A stretch of DNA of 64,000 nt from Dastarcus helophoroides (taxonomy: Eukaryota > Arthropoda > Insecta > Coleoptera > Bothrideridae). Position 1 is the first letter of the stretch. Each line of letters begins with the position of its first letter. Below, piece after piece: positions 32,940 through 43,625 of this stretch. A program made the translations under genes and the position numbers. Location: NCBI GenBank assembly GCA_028583605.1, contig CM053327.1, positions 5,455,316-5,519,315 of the forward strand. The letters are read 5' to 3'. Below the pieces are notes generated by a model, which searched no databases, was not told the origin of the DNA, and saw only the letters and a list, made by a program, of their open reading frames with translations.

Positions 32940-33470
32940 TAAAAATTGGACAACTGATCAATGGGATACAGTTCCTTGGATGGATGGAATCATTTCAGAT
33001 ATTTGGATCTAACTGAAGAGTTTTCGTGCGCCGGTCAAAGTACAAAAGAATCTCGGAAGTATGTACTGTGCCAAATTTTAACACAGTGGTGGCAAACTAA
33101 TAGTTTATGGGTGCTCTGGGGGCAACAAATCCGGAAACATTATCAAAGCAGACCCTAAATTAAATAAAGAAAGATATTCAAAATACCTAGACAAAGTGCA
33201 ATACGGCTAGGATTAAAGAACGTTGACTCTAATTTCACGTTCTAGTAAGACAATAATTCAAAGAACTTCGTCAAAGGTACAATAATTTTCTTGAAAGAAG
33301 AAAAAATGTTACAAACCATGAAATTCCCTTCTAATCATCAGATCTGTCTCCCATAGAGATATTCTGGGGCAAACTATAGACAGGAATGTCAACAATAGTT
33401 TGCTTTCCAGTTTAGACAAATTGTGGAGATACAAGAGAAATGACAAAATCTAACTCATGCATATTTAAAC
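32940..33470 (+). pseudogene. Tc1-like transposase remnant
   Basis: Across frames: NWTTDQWDTV, SNRRVFVRR, CTVPNF, LGATNPETLSKQTLN, KELRQRYNNF, then SSDLSPIEIFWGKL. This is the usual Tc1 progression from the first Asp region to the DLNPIE-W-L box. The second catalytic region is unreadable. It is heavily decayed. A terminal-type sequence at 33637-33648 may be its right end. Confidence 0.6.
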
Positions 33471-33795
33471 AAGTTTAATTAACAGAATGCACAAATCTTT
33501 GTAAGTGAGTAATAAAACGTAGAATTTGTCATTTCGATGATACAAAGGTTTGATATTTACTTGAAAATTATTAAACAAGATTTTTACTTTAATAAATATA
33601 TTTTATTAAGTTTTTTATAATGTTTATATCCAACGTCTTATAGTGCTTCCAAACGATGAGACTCTATAATTAAATAATTAAATTAGTAATCAAACTAAAA
33701 CACAATTTAAACGATGCCTAATATTCAGCTTAACTTATAGCATGCGTATAGATATGTTTAAGGCACAAGTTAATAGCGGACTTATTAAGGATAGT

Positions 33796-33874
33796 ATAAT
33801 AGCTTAGTTGGTTAGGGTTGCCTATTTCGCTTGACTCACTTAAAAGGTTGTGAGTTCAAACACCTTGCTGATCA
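33796..33874 (+). mobile_element. tRNA-derived SINE head or tRNA-like sequence
   Basis: TAGCTTAGTTGGTTAGGGT resembles a pol III A box in a D arm. About 40 nt later, GTGAGTTCAAACACC resembles a B box in a T arm. The spacing is right for a tRNA, but the acceptor stem does not close and no convincing anticodon arm forms. A tRNA-derived SINE or tRNA pseudogene is therefore more likely than a functional tRNA. Confidence 0.45.
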
Positions 33875-34015
33875 TACATTTTTGTAGTTCAAATTTCTTA
33901 GGTGCATTGACGGATTTCGATAGGAGGTGAACTTATGATTTCGCGTCACTATTATGCGTGACCATCAAGCAACACCATCAAGCGTCGTCATTATGCGTTA
34001 TCAACCTGCTCTATT

Positions 34016-34367
34016 GTTACGGGCTTTATCGGTTCGAATTGATTCACACGTGAATTGAAAATAATACCCACTTTATTAATAAACTAAACCTGGATCACCA
34101 CAATTGAACAATTAACTCACTTATTGTTGACTTCTACTAACTCTTTAATTATACTGATTCTAACTGACTCCTCAAGGGACAACTGACCGACTGATATAGT
34201 TTTGGCATCCAGGTTCTAGAACAATCCGGCAGATAAGGCTTATCATTTGCCGAAATTTCGGGAACGCTTATCTGCCGTTTGCTTCGTTATCGTGGTCGCT
34301 TTCCCCTTATCAGATCATTCTAGAAACTTTTCTTATGTAATAAATTCTACAATTTACATTTCGTTAC
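34016..34367 (-). mobile_element. Possible solo LTR, 352 bp
   Basis: Read on the minus strand it starts TGTAACGAAATG and ends CCCGTAACA, with AATAAAGTGGG about 50 nt before the end and TCGAACCGATAA near the terminus, like 15664-16108. TG…CA termini and the polyadenylation signal fit an LTR. Around it, CTTATGATTTCGCGTCA (about 33933) and its inverted counterpart near 34480-34500 form a wider inverted pair. No exact target duplication. Confidence 0.4.
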
Positions 34368-35345
34368 AGTACATTTTACTTTTACATTTAAGTTGTTGGT
34401 AACATAAACGAGCAGTATAATATTAATAATAATAATGTTAACGTAAGAGAATGTTGCTAATGAGCGATTGCCATGCGTGATGGTGACGCGAAACCATAAG
34501 TTTATTTGAGATCCAAAATCTCTAAAGAAGTTTTTAAATACCAGAATAGAGTAAGTATTACGTCGTCCTCCTGTATCTAACAAAACCATATTTATAGGAA
34601 AATTCTCTAGAAATTCCCGAGAGAAAACGAGATAAAACTTTCACCTTAAGGCTCAAAGGACCACCCTATAAATCATAAAGATTTATCTTAAGTAAATAAC
34701 TAAATTGAAGTTTTGCCCTCGCGATAAAGTTCATATATTCTTTTTTATGATTTTCGAGCCATACGTTATTAGATCGGAAGTTATTATAAATCTGTCTGCC
34801 AGCGGTAAAAAATATAAGCACTTTTGACGACTTAACAAACGTCGCGGAAGAGTTTACCATTTTGGAATTTGTAAACTCATTCCGTTCGCGTTGTACGAAG
34901 TTTAAGAAGTCAAAGAGGTATGTGTGGCACTCCACGTTGACTTATTTGAAAGTTTAAACATACCGTCTGTCGCAGATGTTCTCGCAACTCCATCCTAGTG
35001 GTAATAAACATGGCAAGTTGACAGGGAGAAATACGTGGAAAAGAGGCTTTTAAGGCTGTATGTTGAGGGTTGTTGTGGAATGTGTTTATTCTTGGTAGAT
35101 GATTTGCACTTAAAATTTTATTCACTACAAGCTCCTAGAGGAACGAACTGAATTTTTTAAACAAAATTAGTTTTTATATTTATTTTGCTGCTTCATTACA
35201 CATAGAAAATTGTTTAGAGTTTTCTTTGTCGAGTTAAAACTCCTTATTCGATGCTTCGTTATTCTTTACTTTAAGATTTGCCGTTAAAATAATTCATGAG
35301 TCATAAACTATTGTGCAGTTTACAAAAAATATAACAAATAAATGT
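34368..35345. other. No gene recognised
   Basis: Two overlapping minus-strand ORFs (34666-34935, 34910-35125) show no domain and no clear splice context. Otherwise ordinary intron. Confidence 0.35.
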
Positions 35346-36241
35346 ATACAAGGCGTTTCAGTTGAAACGAGCCATCCCAAATATTTGCCATATTGTTCGT
35401 ATGAACAAAATCAAAGACAACACCAGAATAAAATTTCGTAAACCCGGTCAATTTTAGTATTGAGGGGGAAATCTATTCATCTCAAATTGAAATTCTTTAC
35501 GTCAACCCCCTACCCTCACAAACACAACCCCTTACAATATGAATAGGCAAAGTGGGTGTTATGACTATTCATATGAAAGGTCTTGCAATTCTCTTTACGA
35601 CAGTAATCATAAGCTTTGATTTTTGGTTACGCAAGACGTCAGAATAACGATGTTTTCTACATTTTATTAATACATTCAATCTGACTGTACGTTACTTTAT
35701 TAGGTGCTACAAGTAACCTTCTTCCATAACCGTTCACCTTACAGCCATGCATCAGTAATTGAAAAGATTAGGATAGTTCACTCTACAGTAGGGTGAAGTG
35801 AAAATGCACGAAAATTTTTTTTTCCGTTTTTTTGTTAAAGCATAGTGGTAGAAAGTTGCTTATGGATGAGTAAAAAAGACATGTTGAACATCATTTATAT
35901 ATTATAGTGTTTTGAGGTGCTACAGACGAAAGAATTTTGAAAAAAACTATAATTTCGTTCATTTTTGACAGCTTTATTCAGATGTATATAAAGCCTAATA
36001 ATCTATCGGAATAGTATTTTTTATGTTGTTTGAAACCTATTTTTTTGTAATAATAAAAAAAGATATAAAAATTTTGAGTTTATGGTGCCCCAAGACCTCT
36101 TAAAACAAAAATAAATCAAGAATTGTGCAATAAAAAGGCAATTAATATTTATGAAAAACAAAATTACAAAATAGTCAATAAAGCAGAAAATTCACGTTTA
36201 TTATTATAAAAAAGTTTTTCTAATGCGATGACAGTCAGGCC

Positions 36242-36627
36242 TTAATAAACCCATTCCTCTCCACATGCGGCACCGGAAGCTACCTCTAACAGGCTAACGA
36301 CACCGGCTTTAGATCCATTATTTACTACTGTCCCATCACATCCTACTACTGATAAAGCACCCAAGTCAACCGATTTATTATTTAAATATTTTATAATACT
36401 ATCTTTGATTGTCTTAGCTGATCCTGTCTGCACTGTGATATAACCAAAGAAAACGCTTCCTGGTTCAGACACAATGACGTAATGATCTTCTATTTGCCGT
36501 TTTCTATACCATACCTTTCTTGTCTTTTCTACCATCAAAGTAAAGACCAGGCATTTGTTGATTGCGGCTCAAGTCTTGTAGAGCAGATCTTTTCCTTGCT
36601 CTTTCCCGTCGAAACTTCGAACGATCT
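36242..36627 (-). pseudogene. Unassigned transposon protein, C-terminal remnant
   Basis: Resumes with IDRSKFRRERARKRSALQDL and NQQMPGLYFDGRKDK, then a small frame disruption, then QIEDHYVIVSEPGSVFFGYI, KTIKDSIIKYLNNKSVDLGA and SVVGCDGTVVNNGSKAGVVS, ending at a stop at 36242-36244. The conserved-looking GCDGT-VN-G-KGGV motif could hold an acidic catalytic residue. The family normally continues further, so this copy is C-terminally truncated and not autonomous. Confidence 0.6.
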
Positions 36628-37980
36628 ATTTACATGAGCAAGTAAAACTATCGCAAGTCGATGTCTGAGAATACTTTCAGCGAACTTGCGTAGTGTAAAC
36701 AGTCTCTGAGTGTGCTCTCAGAGCAAGCCGTAAAACTTGCGCAAGTGCTTGCCGCAATAATTACTTGCACCTGAAAACACCCGTGGAGAGCACTCTAGGC
36801 AAGTTCAGATTTATTTCCAATTTGCTGGAATTTGTCTGCAAGTCGTACATTTCGAGGTTGAAATACTTGTGTATGGTTAATAAATATATTCGCGTATTTG
36901 AAGAGCTGCTATGTTTAAAATTAAGGCAAAGGTTCTTATTTTATTACTGCACAATTATATGAAAAATAAATCTGAGGAAAAATTAATAATTTTTGATTTA
37001 TTTGAAAAAACTAAAAAAAAATATTATTTTTTTGTATTTTTATCAATAATTATGCAAGAATTTAAAAAAAAATACGTTATTAAAGCACTTCTTTACAGAG
37101 GATTTGGAAATACTACTATTAATTTATTCTTTGTATTAAACATTCTCGCTATAACAAGTTTAATTTAAGATTCTTTTCTTTGCTTTTTACACATTTGCAA
37201 AAAGCTTTTTTTTCTAATTACATACGTATAGTCAAATACTTAAGTTTATATGTAAAAGGGTTTATTTTATTAATTTAGCTAAAATCATTTATTGAAAATG
37301 TAAATAAAAAATAATTTCTTTTTATCAAAGTATCGTAGGTGGTTGTTATTTTTAAGATGCTTAAAGAACATAATCCTTGGGTAATTTTAGAGAAAAAAAG
37401 TTTATATCAACATAGCTCCGAAACCCCTTTGTTTTTCAAATGCAGTGTGTTGAAAATTAGGAAAAAAAATTGATTTTTTTTATTACTTTGACATCCCTTG
37501 AAATATTTGTATCAACTTTTCGTATTTTATTCGAAATTAATTGCAGTAAAAAATTGCAATCCACTTCTGACATACTTAGAAAGTTTTTTAATTTACTTGG
37601 ATCTTCACTGGCTACTACAACTCTCTTTCTACAACGGGACATTTTTTGTGTTATGTAGATATCACCAAAAGCAATCTTTTAATTGGCACAATAATGGGCC
37701 AAACATTTTGAATTTCTATTTAAGGGCGCCCAGACACAATTCATCACTCGGCGGGGGTTTGAACTGGAATGTCGCCTAGAAATAAAATTATACTTGCCGC
37801 ACTCTAGCTTGCACGATCCACTCTACCGTGTAAACGGCTATGCAAGCAACTTGAGGATAGTAGTGTCTGGATAGTGCAGGTAGGACTTGCTGAGAGCACT
37901 TGCTTTTAAAAATTTGGGTAAGTGTAAACGCTCTCGCAAGTCGCTCTCGCAAGTTACTATCCCGTGTAAACGGCACATAA
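36628..37980. mobile_element. Harbinger-like element nested in the 3.76-kb transposon
   Basis: The ends match the 333-bp MITE at 60957-61289: ATTTACATGAGCAAGTAAAA on the left and ACTATCCCGTGTAAACGGCA on the right, the latter completed by CATAA. The left terminus has lost its TGTGCC. Interior 37457-37642 (minus) reads KLKNFLSMSEVDCNFLLQLI, then RKVDTNISRDV, resembling the N-terminus of Harbinger transposases. The rest of the transposase is absent. It splits the host ORF between DQSNV and IDRSK. Confidence 0.65.
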
Positions 37981-38699
37981 CATTACTTTGATCACTTGAT
38001 GTAATAATGCCAACGTCTTTCAGGACAGCAGAAGCTATAAGAGCGGCAGATCTATTTGAACCTGCAGTACGATCGCAGGCAAGAGCCAAAGATGGAAGTT
38101 TAATGCGCATCTGTTTAATAGGCGACTCAGCAACATTTTGTGTGGGTTGTTGATTAGGAGACAGCGTCGTTAAAAATGAGTTATCAGAAAAGTTACTGCT
38201 GCCCCTGCTGTTACTAATAATTGTTTCGTCATCCTAGTCCTCTGATCTATTAAGAAATTAATTTTCTCTTTCCGCATACGACTGCTATTACACATTTGCA
38301 GCTACTAATCTCGAATAATTTTTGGGAATCTTCTTTGAATTTGTTAATTTTATTTTTATAGTTTTTCCTCCCATGATGTCCTTTAAATAGTTTCATTAAC
38401 TTTCCATATTTTTCGTGGTAAGCTCTAATAATTTTCAATACTCTTTCTAAACTTACTGTTGGAAGCGAGGATTTATGCCATATTTCTAAAACCAGAGTCG
38501 CAACTTTTTCTAAGAAATCTTGAACAGTCGGTTCTTTCAATAATTTTTCTGGCTTTAACTTATGTTTGATCCGAAGATAGTATTTGATAACATTAAAGTA
38601 AGTCGGTAATTGAGAAGAGGGTAATGTTTTGGGTGTGCCAAAAACGGGACAGTTTGTCATTTGACGAGTTGTAACTTGAGTTATGTTTACTGTAAACAA
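37981..38699 (-). pseudogene. Unassigned transposon protein, N-terminal part
   Basis: Starts MFTVNITQVTTRQMTNCP at 38699. It continues with LPTYFNVIKYYLRIKHKLKP, LEIWHKSSLPTVSLERVLK and KLFEISSCKCVIAV. After one stop and a frame change comes an acidic/Ser-rich linker (DDETIISNSRGSSNFSDNS), then IKLPSLALACDRTAGSNRSA and ALIASAVLKDVGIITSSDQS. I recall this as an unnamed repeat protein in arthropods whose function as a transposase is plausible but unproven. The coding sequence is cut at 37980 by the nested element and resumes at 36627. Confidence 0.6.
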
Positions 38700-39100
38700 C
38701 GAATTTAGAACCTAATAATTATATCCTTAAATATCTTTACTACAAACATAATTAAATAATATTATAATTATCTATTACTTAGAAACAAAAGAAAAACAAC
38801 TTCTACCATTTTTTATAAAGTTAAGCATTTAATATTACTCTTTCGAACATTAATAAGTTTCGAATTATTTTCCAACACTTTGACCTATCAGGGGCACCTT
38901 TAAATATAAAAGTAGTCAAAAAATATTTTGGCTTTTGCATATTATGCCTATCACGCAGCTTTTTACGGGTATGCCATAATAATGAATATCAAAAATATTT
39001 TTTTCATTCATATTCATATTGACTTGTTTCGAAAAATTTTGTTCATAAGCACAATATGGCAAATATTCTGGTGGCTCGTTTCAACTGAAATGCCTTGTAT

Positions 39101-39619
39101 ATTCCACAATATACCAATAAATAAATTTACATCTGTTTCATTATATATGCTTGTCTAGTGTATTTTTCTATTACATCTGATTAAGTCCGGTGCAATTATG
39201 TTTATATTTTGAAACCTATAATAAACGAATTTGAATTTTCCCGGTTTTTTAAATTCCATAGTTAAAAGTAAACAATTTACCCTTTGCAATTTGTCGCTTT
39301 AATTAAATTATTTTACCTTGCAAATTCTACGAAGTCGACAATATTTTGGAGGTTTGTTATGATATTGTTAAAAGGTATTTTGCTAAGTTGGCGGGAAGAT
39401 TGGGTGGTGGGGTTAGCCGTATTATTTTAAAATATATTCTCGAAGTTTCAGTTAAATAACTCAGCAACCGCTTAAGCTAGAACAAAACCTTTGGAAGTGA
39501 TTTAAGAATTTTTAAAAGTACTACAATTTTCTTAATAACAATTTTTACCATAGAATGCATGGTTTTTTAATTATTTCATGGCAAACTTTTAATTCTGTTT
39601 CGAAATATCTAAAAAAATA
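39101..39619. other. No gene recognised
   Basis: AT-rich spacer between the 3.76-kb transposon and a non-LTR reverse transcriptase remnant. Confidence 0.4.
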
Positions 39620-40553
39620 GTATTACAAACTTGGCCTGTTTGTCTGAATATACATCCAAAGTTCTGGATCGCTGGGCACAATATGATGTTATCTGCATGG
39701 ATTTTCATACAGCTTCTGATTCAGTTGATCATTATGTGTTATTAAACACGATTCACTGCATTGGATTTTTTGATAATCTCAAGGCATTCTTTAAATCAAA
39801 TCTAAGGTTATTCTTCGCCGACTTATAAGGTAACGTCAGAAGTACCCCAAGGTTCAAACTTGGGTCCCTTTCTCTTTTTATTATTTATTAACGATTTATG
39901 TGATAACATTAGTTGCATAAATTATTCTTCGCTGATGATTTAAAAATATTTACTTCTATTAATGGTTTGAAAAACTGTCACATGTTACAAGACCAAATCA
40001 ATCTTATTAAAGGTTGGTGTGACGTCAACTGCATATACCTTAATATTACTAATTGTAGTGTTATGACATTTTGCAGGAAAAACGAACCTCTATAGCATAA
40101 TTTTAATATTTATAATATACATTTGTCCAGACCTAAAGAGATGAAAGATTCAGGTATCCTCTTTGATTCTCAATTTACATTTGTTTCTCACATAGACATA
40201 ATAGTCAGCAAAGCCTCCAGAATATTAGGATACATACTTAGAAATTGTAAAGACTAGTTCTATTTCCACATTAAAATTATTATTCTATTCACAGGTAAGA
40301 AGTATCTTGGAATATGGGTCTCTGATATGGTATCCTCTATATCAATGTCACAAAGACCATACCGAATCTATACAGAGGGGGTTTTTAAAATATCTAGTCT
40401 TTAAACAAAGTCAGTTATATTCCTCCAGAGGAGTTGATCATTACCCTTCGTTGAACAAATTAAGTGTGGTGTATCTGGACACAAGATTTATTTGCTCAAT
40501 TTTATTCTTAATCAAAATCATACGTTTTGCTATAGATTGTCCTTACTTGTTAA
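39620..40553 (+). pseudogene. Non-LTR retrotransposon reverse transcriptase remnant (Jockey/R1-like)
   Basis: In shifting frames: YDVICMDFHTASDSVDHYVL (the D-F-AFD-V-H catalytic box, altered), VPQGSNLGPFLFLLFINDL and KLFFADDLKIFTSINGLKN, with the FADD catalytic pair. These are followed by LNITNCSVMTF, KDSGILFD and SHIDIIVSKASRILGYI. Motif order and VPQGS-LGPLLF are typical of Jockey-, R1- or I-type RTs. Stops and shifts make it a pseudogene. Its 3' side runs directly into the PLE palindrome at 40554. Confidence 0.8.
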
Positions 40554-40620
40554 AAAATTGAAACACAGAACTTGTCCCCTGAAACCAAGAAAGGTTAAAA
40601 AACACAACAAAGGTTGCTCT

Positions 40621-40653
40621 AACTCGTTTCGACAGCCAAGCTGTCATCTTCAG
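40621..40653 (-). ncRNA. Hammerhead-like motif, PLE family B (left arm)
   Basis: Minus strand: CTGAAGA, T, GACAGC-TTG-GCTGTC hairpin, GAAAC, GA, GTT, then AGAGCAAC. The last segment can pair with GTTTCTCT just before CTGAAGA (CUCU/AGAG plus GUU/AAC), giving a helix I. It deviates from the hammerhead consensus by one extra base between CTGANGA and the stem. Confidence 0.35.
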
Positions 40654-40771
40654 AGAGAAACTAACATCTAATCTTAAAATTAACCCTTATGTACTAAGAA
40701 TATTCACTTCGTGCGTGATCGGCTGCACCCGGACGCACATCCAATCATACACGTCGTTGTGTCACAATTTC

Positions 40772-41102
40772 TTATCTATCAACCTTAACTATTTTTAACA
40801 GAGATGAATGGCCTAAAGGTCCAGCGCAACCATTCATAAGGTTGTTTCCAGCCGTATGGATGGCTAAGCTCTCACATGCATTTAATACATAATTCTTATT
40901 AACTACTCTTAACAATTTAATATTATTATCTATCCTATGATCTAATTCAAAAGCATGTCGAGCCACACTTGAATTCTCAGTTCTTTCGTACCTTAAATGA
41001 GCCAAATATTCTTTCAGTCGGATTTTAAGAGATCGTCTAGTTTGCCCGACATACTTTTGAGGACAATCCCTACATGAAATTTGGTAAATACCAGACTTAT
41101 CT
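40772..41102 (-). pseudogene. PLE family B GIY-YIG endonuclease domain
   Basis: After a stop at about 41103 the frame is open to 40772: DKSGIYQISCRDCPQKYVGQ, TRRSLKIRLKEYLAHLRYER, NSSVARHAFELDHRIDN, NYVLNACESLAIHTAGNNLM. GIYQI-C-DC---YVGQT-R is a textbook GIY-YIG nuclease start, and the downstream E and H-rich parts fit Penelope elements. Upstream of the stop, YTSNGKLNSLLGSLKDK is the expected linker from RT, and the RT itself is missing. Confidence 0.85.
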
Positions 41103-41226
41103 GTTTACTCTACTTTATCCTTTAAACTACCCAAAAGCGAATTTAATTTTCCGTTAGAAGTATAAATAACCCGAAAGCCCTGGTTTCGTAAAATTCCACC
41201 CAAACCCTGCGTGAGCGAGGGTTCAA

Positions 41227-41427
41227 ATGGAAGTGAGACGACATGCTTTTGAATTAGATCATAGGATAGATAATAATATTAAATTGTTAAGAGTAGTTAA
41301 TAAGAATTATATGTTAAATGCATGTGAGAGCTTAGCCATCCATAAGGCTGGAAACAACCTTATGAATGGTTGCGCTGGACCTTTAGGCCATTCATCTCTG
41401 TTAAAAATAGTTAAGGTTTATAGATAA
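41227..41427 (+). pseudogene. PLE family B, inverted copy of the C-terminal coding end
   Basis: RRHAFELDHRIDNNIKLLRV, then VNKNYMLNACESLAIHKAGN and NLMNGCAGPLGHSSLLKIV. It is collinear with 40772-40966 on the opposite strand, with only a few substitutions. The GIY-YIG core is absent. Confidence 0.85.
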
Positions 41428-41545
41428 GAAATTGTGACACAACGACGTGTATGATTGGCTGTGCGTCCGGGTGCAGCCGATCACGCACGAAGTGAATATT
41501 CTTAGTATATAAGGGTTAATTTTAGGATTAGATGTTGGTTTCTCT

Positions 41546-41578
41546 CTGAAGATGACAGCTTGGCTGTCGAAACGCGTT
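41546..41578 (+). ncRNA. Hammerhead-like motif, PLE family B (right arm)
   Basis: CTGAAGA (41546-41552), T, a perfect 6-bp stem GACAGC/GCTGTC with loop TTG, GAAAC (41569-41573), GC, GTT. Flanks GGTTTCTCT and TGAGCAACC pair at seven of nine positions. The same one-base insertion as in the other arm is present. Confidence 0.38.
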
Positions 41579-42288
41579 TGAGCAACCTTTGTTGTGTTTT
41601 TTAATCTTTCTTGGTTTCAGGGGACAAGTTCTGTGTTTCAATTTTTGAAGATAACCAAGGACCAGTCCGTTCCATCAAACTTACTTATTAAGTAAAATCA
41701 ACTTCTAAATTCCTCGCATTGAAACTAAGCGTAACTGTATTTTACTGTAACCAACCAAGAACAAATATTCTAAATAGAGCTCCCTTAAATAACGCTTGTC
41801 ATAACTTCAATAGCGCTTTCCATCTGTGGACGTAAATATATCATCACTAAAATTAAGACTTGTATCGTCAATATTTTGTAATATATAATTTACCAATAAG
41901 AAGTTATTTTCCATTAATATGTGCAATATTTACATCTAATTCATGTAATGTGTGTTTCCTATTATTGGGTTTTATGTAACCTGTTGGAAATAAATAAATA
42001 ATTTTATTATTATTAAATAGGACTACAACAAATCATTATCTGTTAAATACAGGTACAAATTCTACTAATTGTATCTCATTTGGTTAATTGTGTGTAATTT
42101 ACGTTGTACTATTGTTAACAATAATTCTTGTGAATAATAATTCTTAGTAACAAATCGTTTTAAAACATTAATAACTTTACATGCTATTAACTCGAAAACA
42201 GTGAATTTCAGGAAAAAATTATACGATGAGCTTATTGTGCAAAAAACACCATAAAGTTAAAAAATATAATTGAATTGGTCTCTAGAAT

Positions 42289-42573
42289 CAGTGGCGCAGA
42301 AGTTCTGATAAAAAAAATGGTCAGAAGTAGCCCCATATCTACGCCACTGGTAATATTCGTACACTTTTGCAAAAGGTAAATGTTGGCACTCGATGAGAAA
42401 TTTTAGGTTTCCAAATATTGTTTAAGTGAAAACTTCTTTAGGCGTATAAGCGACTAAAGATAGGGAAAAATGGATGGTATTGCCATATACATATGTAATT
42501 ACATATATCGGTATTGCGTTACCGAAAAACGCTCGTTGAATTACTAGTCGATTGCTTTTTCAATGCGCCACTG
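42289..42573. mobile_element. hAT-like MITE, 285 bp
   Basis: CAGTGGCGCA at 42289-42298 is inverted as TGCGCCACTG at 42564-42573. A third end, TACGCCACTG, lies inside at 42340-42349, so a 61-bp mini-element or a nested end is also present. CAGTGGCG termini are characteristic of hAT-type non-autonomous elements. No clear 8-bp target duplication. A partial second copy lies at 14481-14610. Confidence 0.6.
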
Positions 42574-43625
42574 AATTTAAATTGAATCTGCCAAAATGTG
42601 TATACTATAATTGTTTAAATTGTGTTTTAATTTGATAATTCTTATTTCTAGTTTCACTGTAAGCGAAAATTGCTTATATTAGAAAAGAAAAAACGTTGGC
42701 AAAATTCTGGTGGGGCGACAGGTGTCAATTCGAAATGCTCCGTGTGAGACAACGGCATCTTCCTGCTAGTGACTTATTACTTTTTACATATTACCAACTC
42801 ATTAATGTTTTTGCTTATATTTTTGATCTGTCAATTTGGGAGGTTATTTTTTTTTGTTATAAAAATGCTTTACCCTTGAGATTGGAATCTTGTATAGGTG
42901 GCAATTCCAAAGGAATGATCTAAATAGACTTTAGTGAGCGCGATCTCGAAAAGATGTTTGGACGTTTACTCAGTTTGATTGAAACTAGAAGAAGATATTC
43001 CAAAATTGCATGAAGGTTCAAGGAGAATTAATAACATCTTGAAACTTTTTTTATTCTTTTTTTTTAAGATCAAATTTTAATGTACCCTTGTCATGCTGTT
43101 GAGTAAACTATTCCTTTTTTTATACAAGTTGCGTGGAAAGCTGCACGTGAAGCATTTGTTGGTAGATACGTAAAGGTAAAACTGTTTTAATATATCTGAA
43201 TTTTTAAAGTAAAGTTATTCTACATATTTTGCATATCGGCTCATTCACCGAATATTATAGTAATTTATTATTAGCAATATTGGAATAATTCAAATTAAAG
43301 TGTTTAGATAATCACGAAAAATCACTACATTAAGAACATATTTTTGTGAAATATCTTGAAATTTGCTATGCAAATATAAAATTTTGATAGTGTGACAGGT
43401 TTTTTAATATGCAGTAACTTAAAATGGATAAAATAAAAAACTAGATCGTATACAAATATAAAGGATATTAAAACTAAAAATAATAATTTTAATTTACAAA
43501 ATATGAAATTTTTGTTCTTCATGGTGAACTCTTTTATTAATGAATGTTGACAATATTCTAAAACGTTTTTTGAAATATGATTACGTGATATCTAAATTTA
43601 TTTTAAAAGCCACCTTGTGACAGTT
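42574..43625. other. Intron, no gene recognised
   Basis: The plus-strand ORF at 42696-42923 has no recognisable domain. The rest is A/T-rich. Confidence 0.35.

Larger units (their letters stand above)
35346..39100 (-). mobile_element. 3.76-kb DNA transposon with about 60-bp TIRs and an unassigned ORF
   Basis: The left end ATACAAGGC, then GTTTCAGTTGAAACGAGCCA, and ATATTTGCCATATTG, is matched inverted at the right end (39100 down to about 39040). The right copy reads ATACAAGGC, ATTTCAGTTGAAACGAGCCA, ATATTTGCCATATTG, with only a few differences over some 60 bp. Inside, on the minus strand, lies an ORF family in two pieces (37981-38699 and 36242-36627) separated by a nested Harbinger-like element. 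The target duplication is not resolved because the ends are AT-rich. Confidence 0.7.
40554..41648. repeat. Palindrome of two PLE family B 3' ends
   Basis: The arms 40554-40966 (minus) and 41234-41648 (plus) are near-identical over about 410 bp, including the end of a coding region, a noncoding tail and the terminus ACAGAACTTGTCCCCTGAAA. Between them is extra coding sequence of the minus-oriented copy. Both arms carry a CTGAAGATGACAGC…GCTGTCGAAAC motif. The high arm similarity suggests a relatively recent event or gene conversion. Confidence 0.85.

Noticed and set aside
33796..33874. Functional tRNA gene
   Set aside because: A and B boxes are present but the acceptor stem does not close and no clear anticodon arm forms; listed as SINE-like instead.
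35500..36240. Possible continuation of the unassigned transposon protein
   Set aside because: After the stop at 36242 no further frame matches the expected downstream part; treated as 3' noncoding with a deletion.
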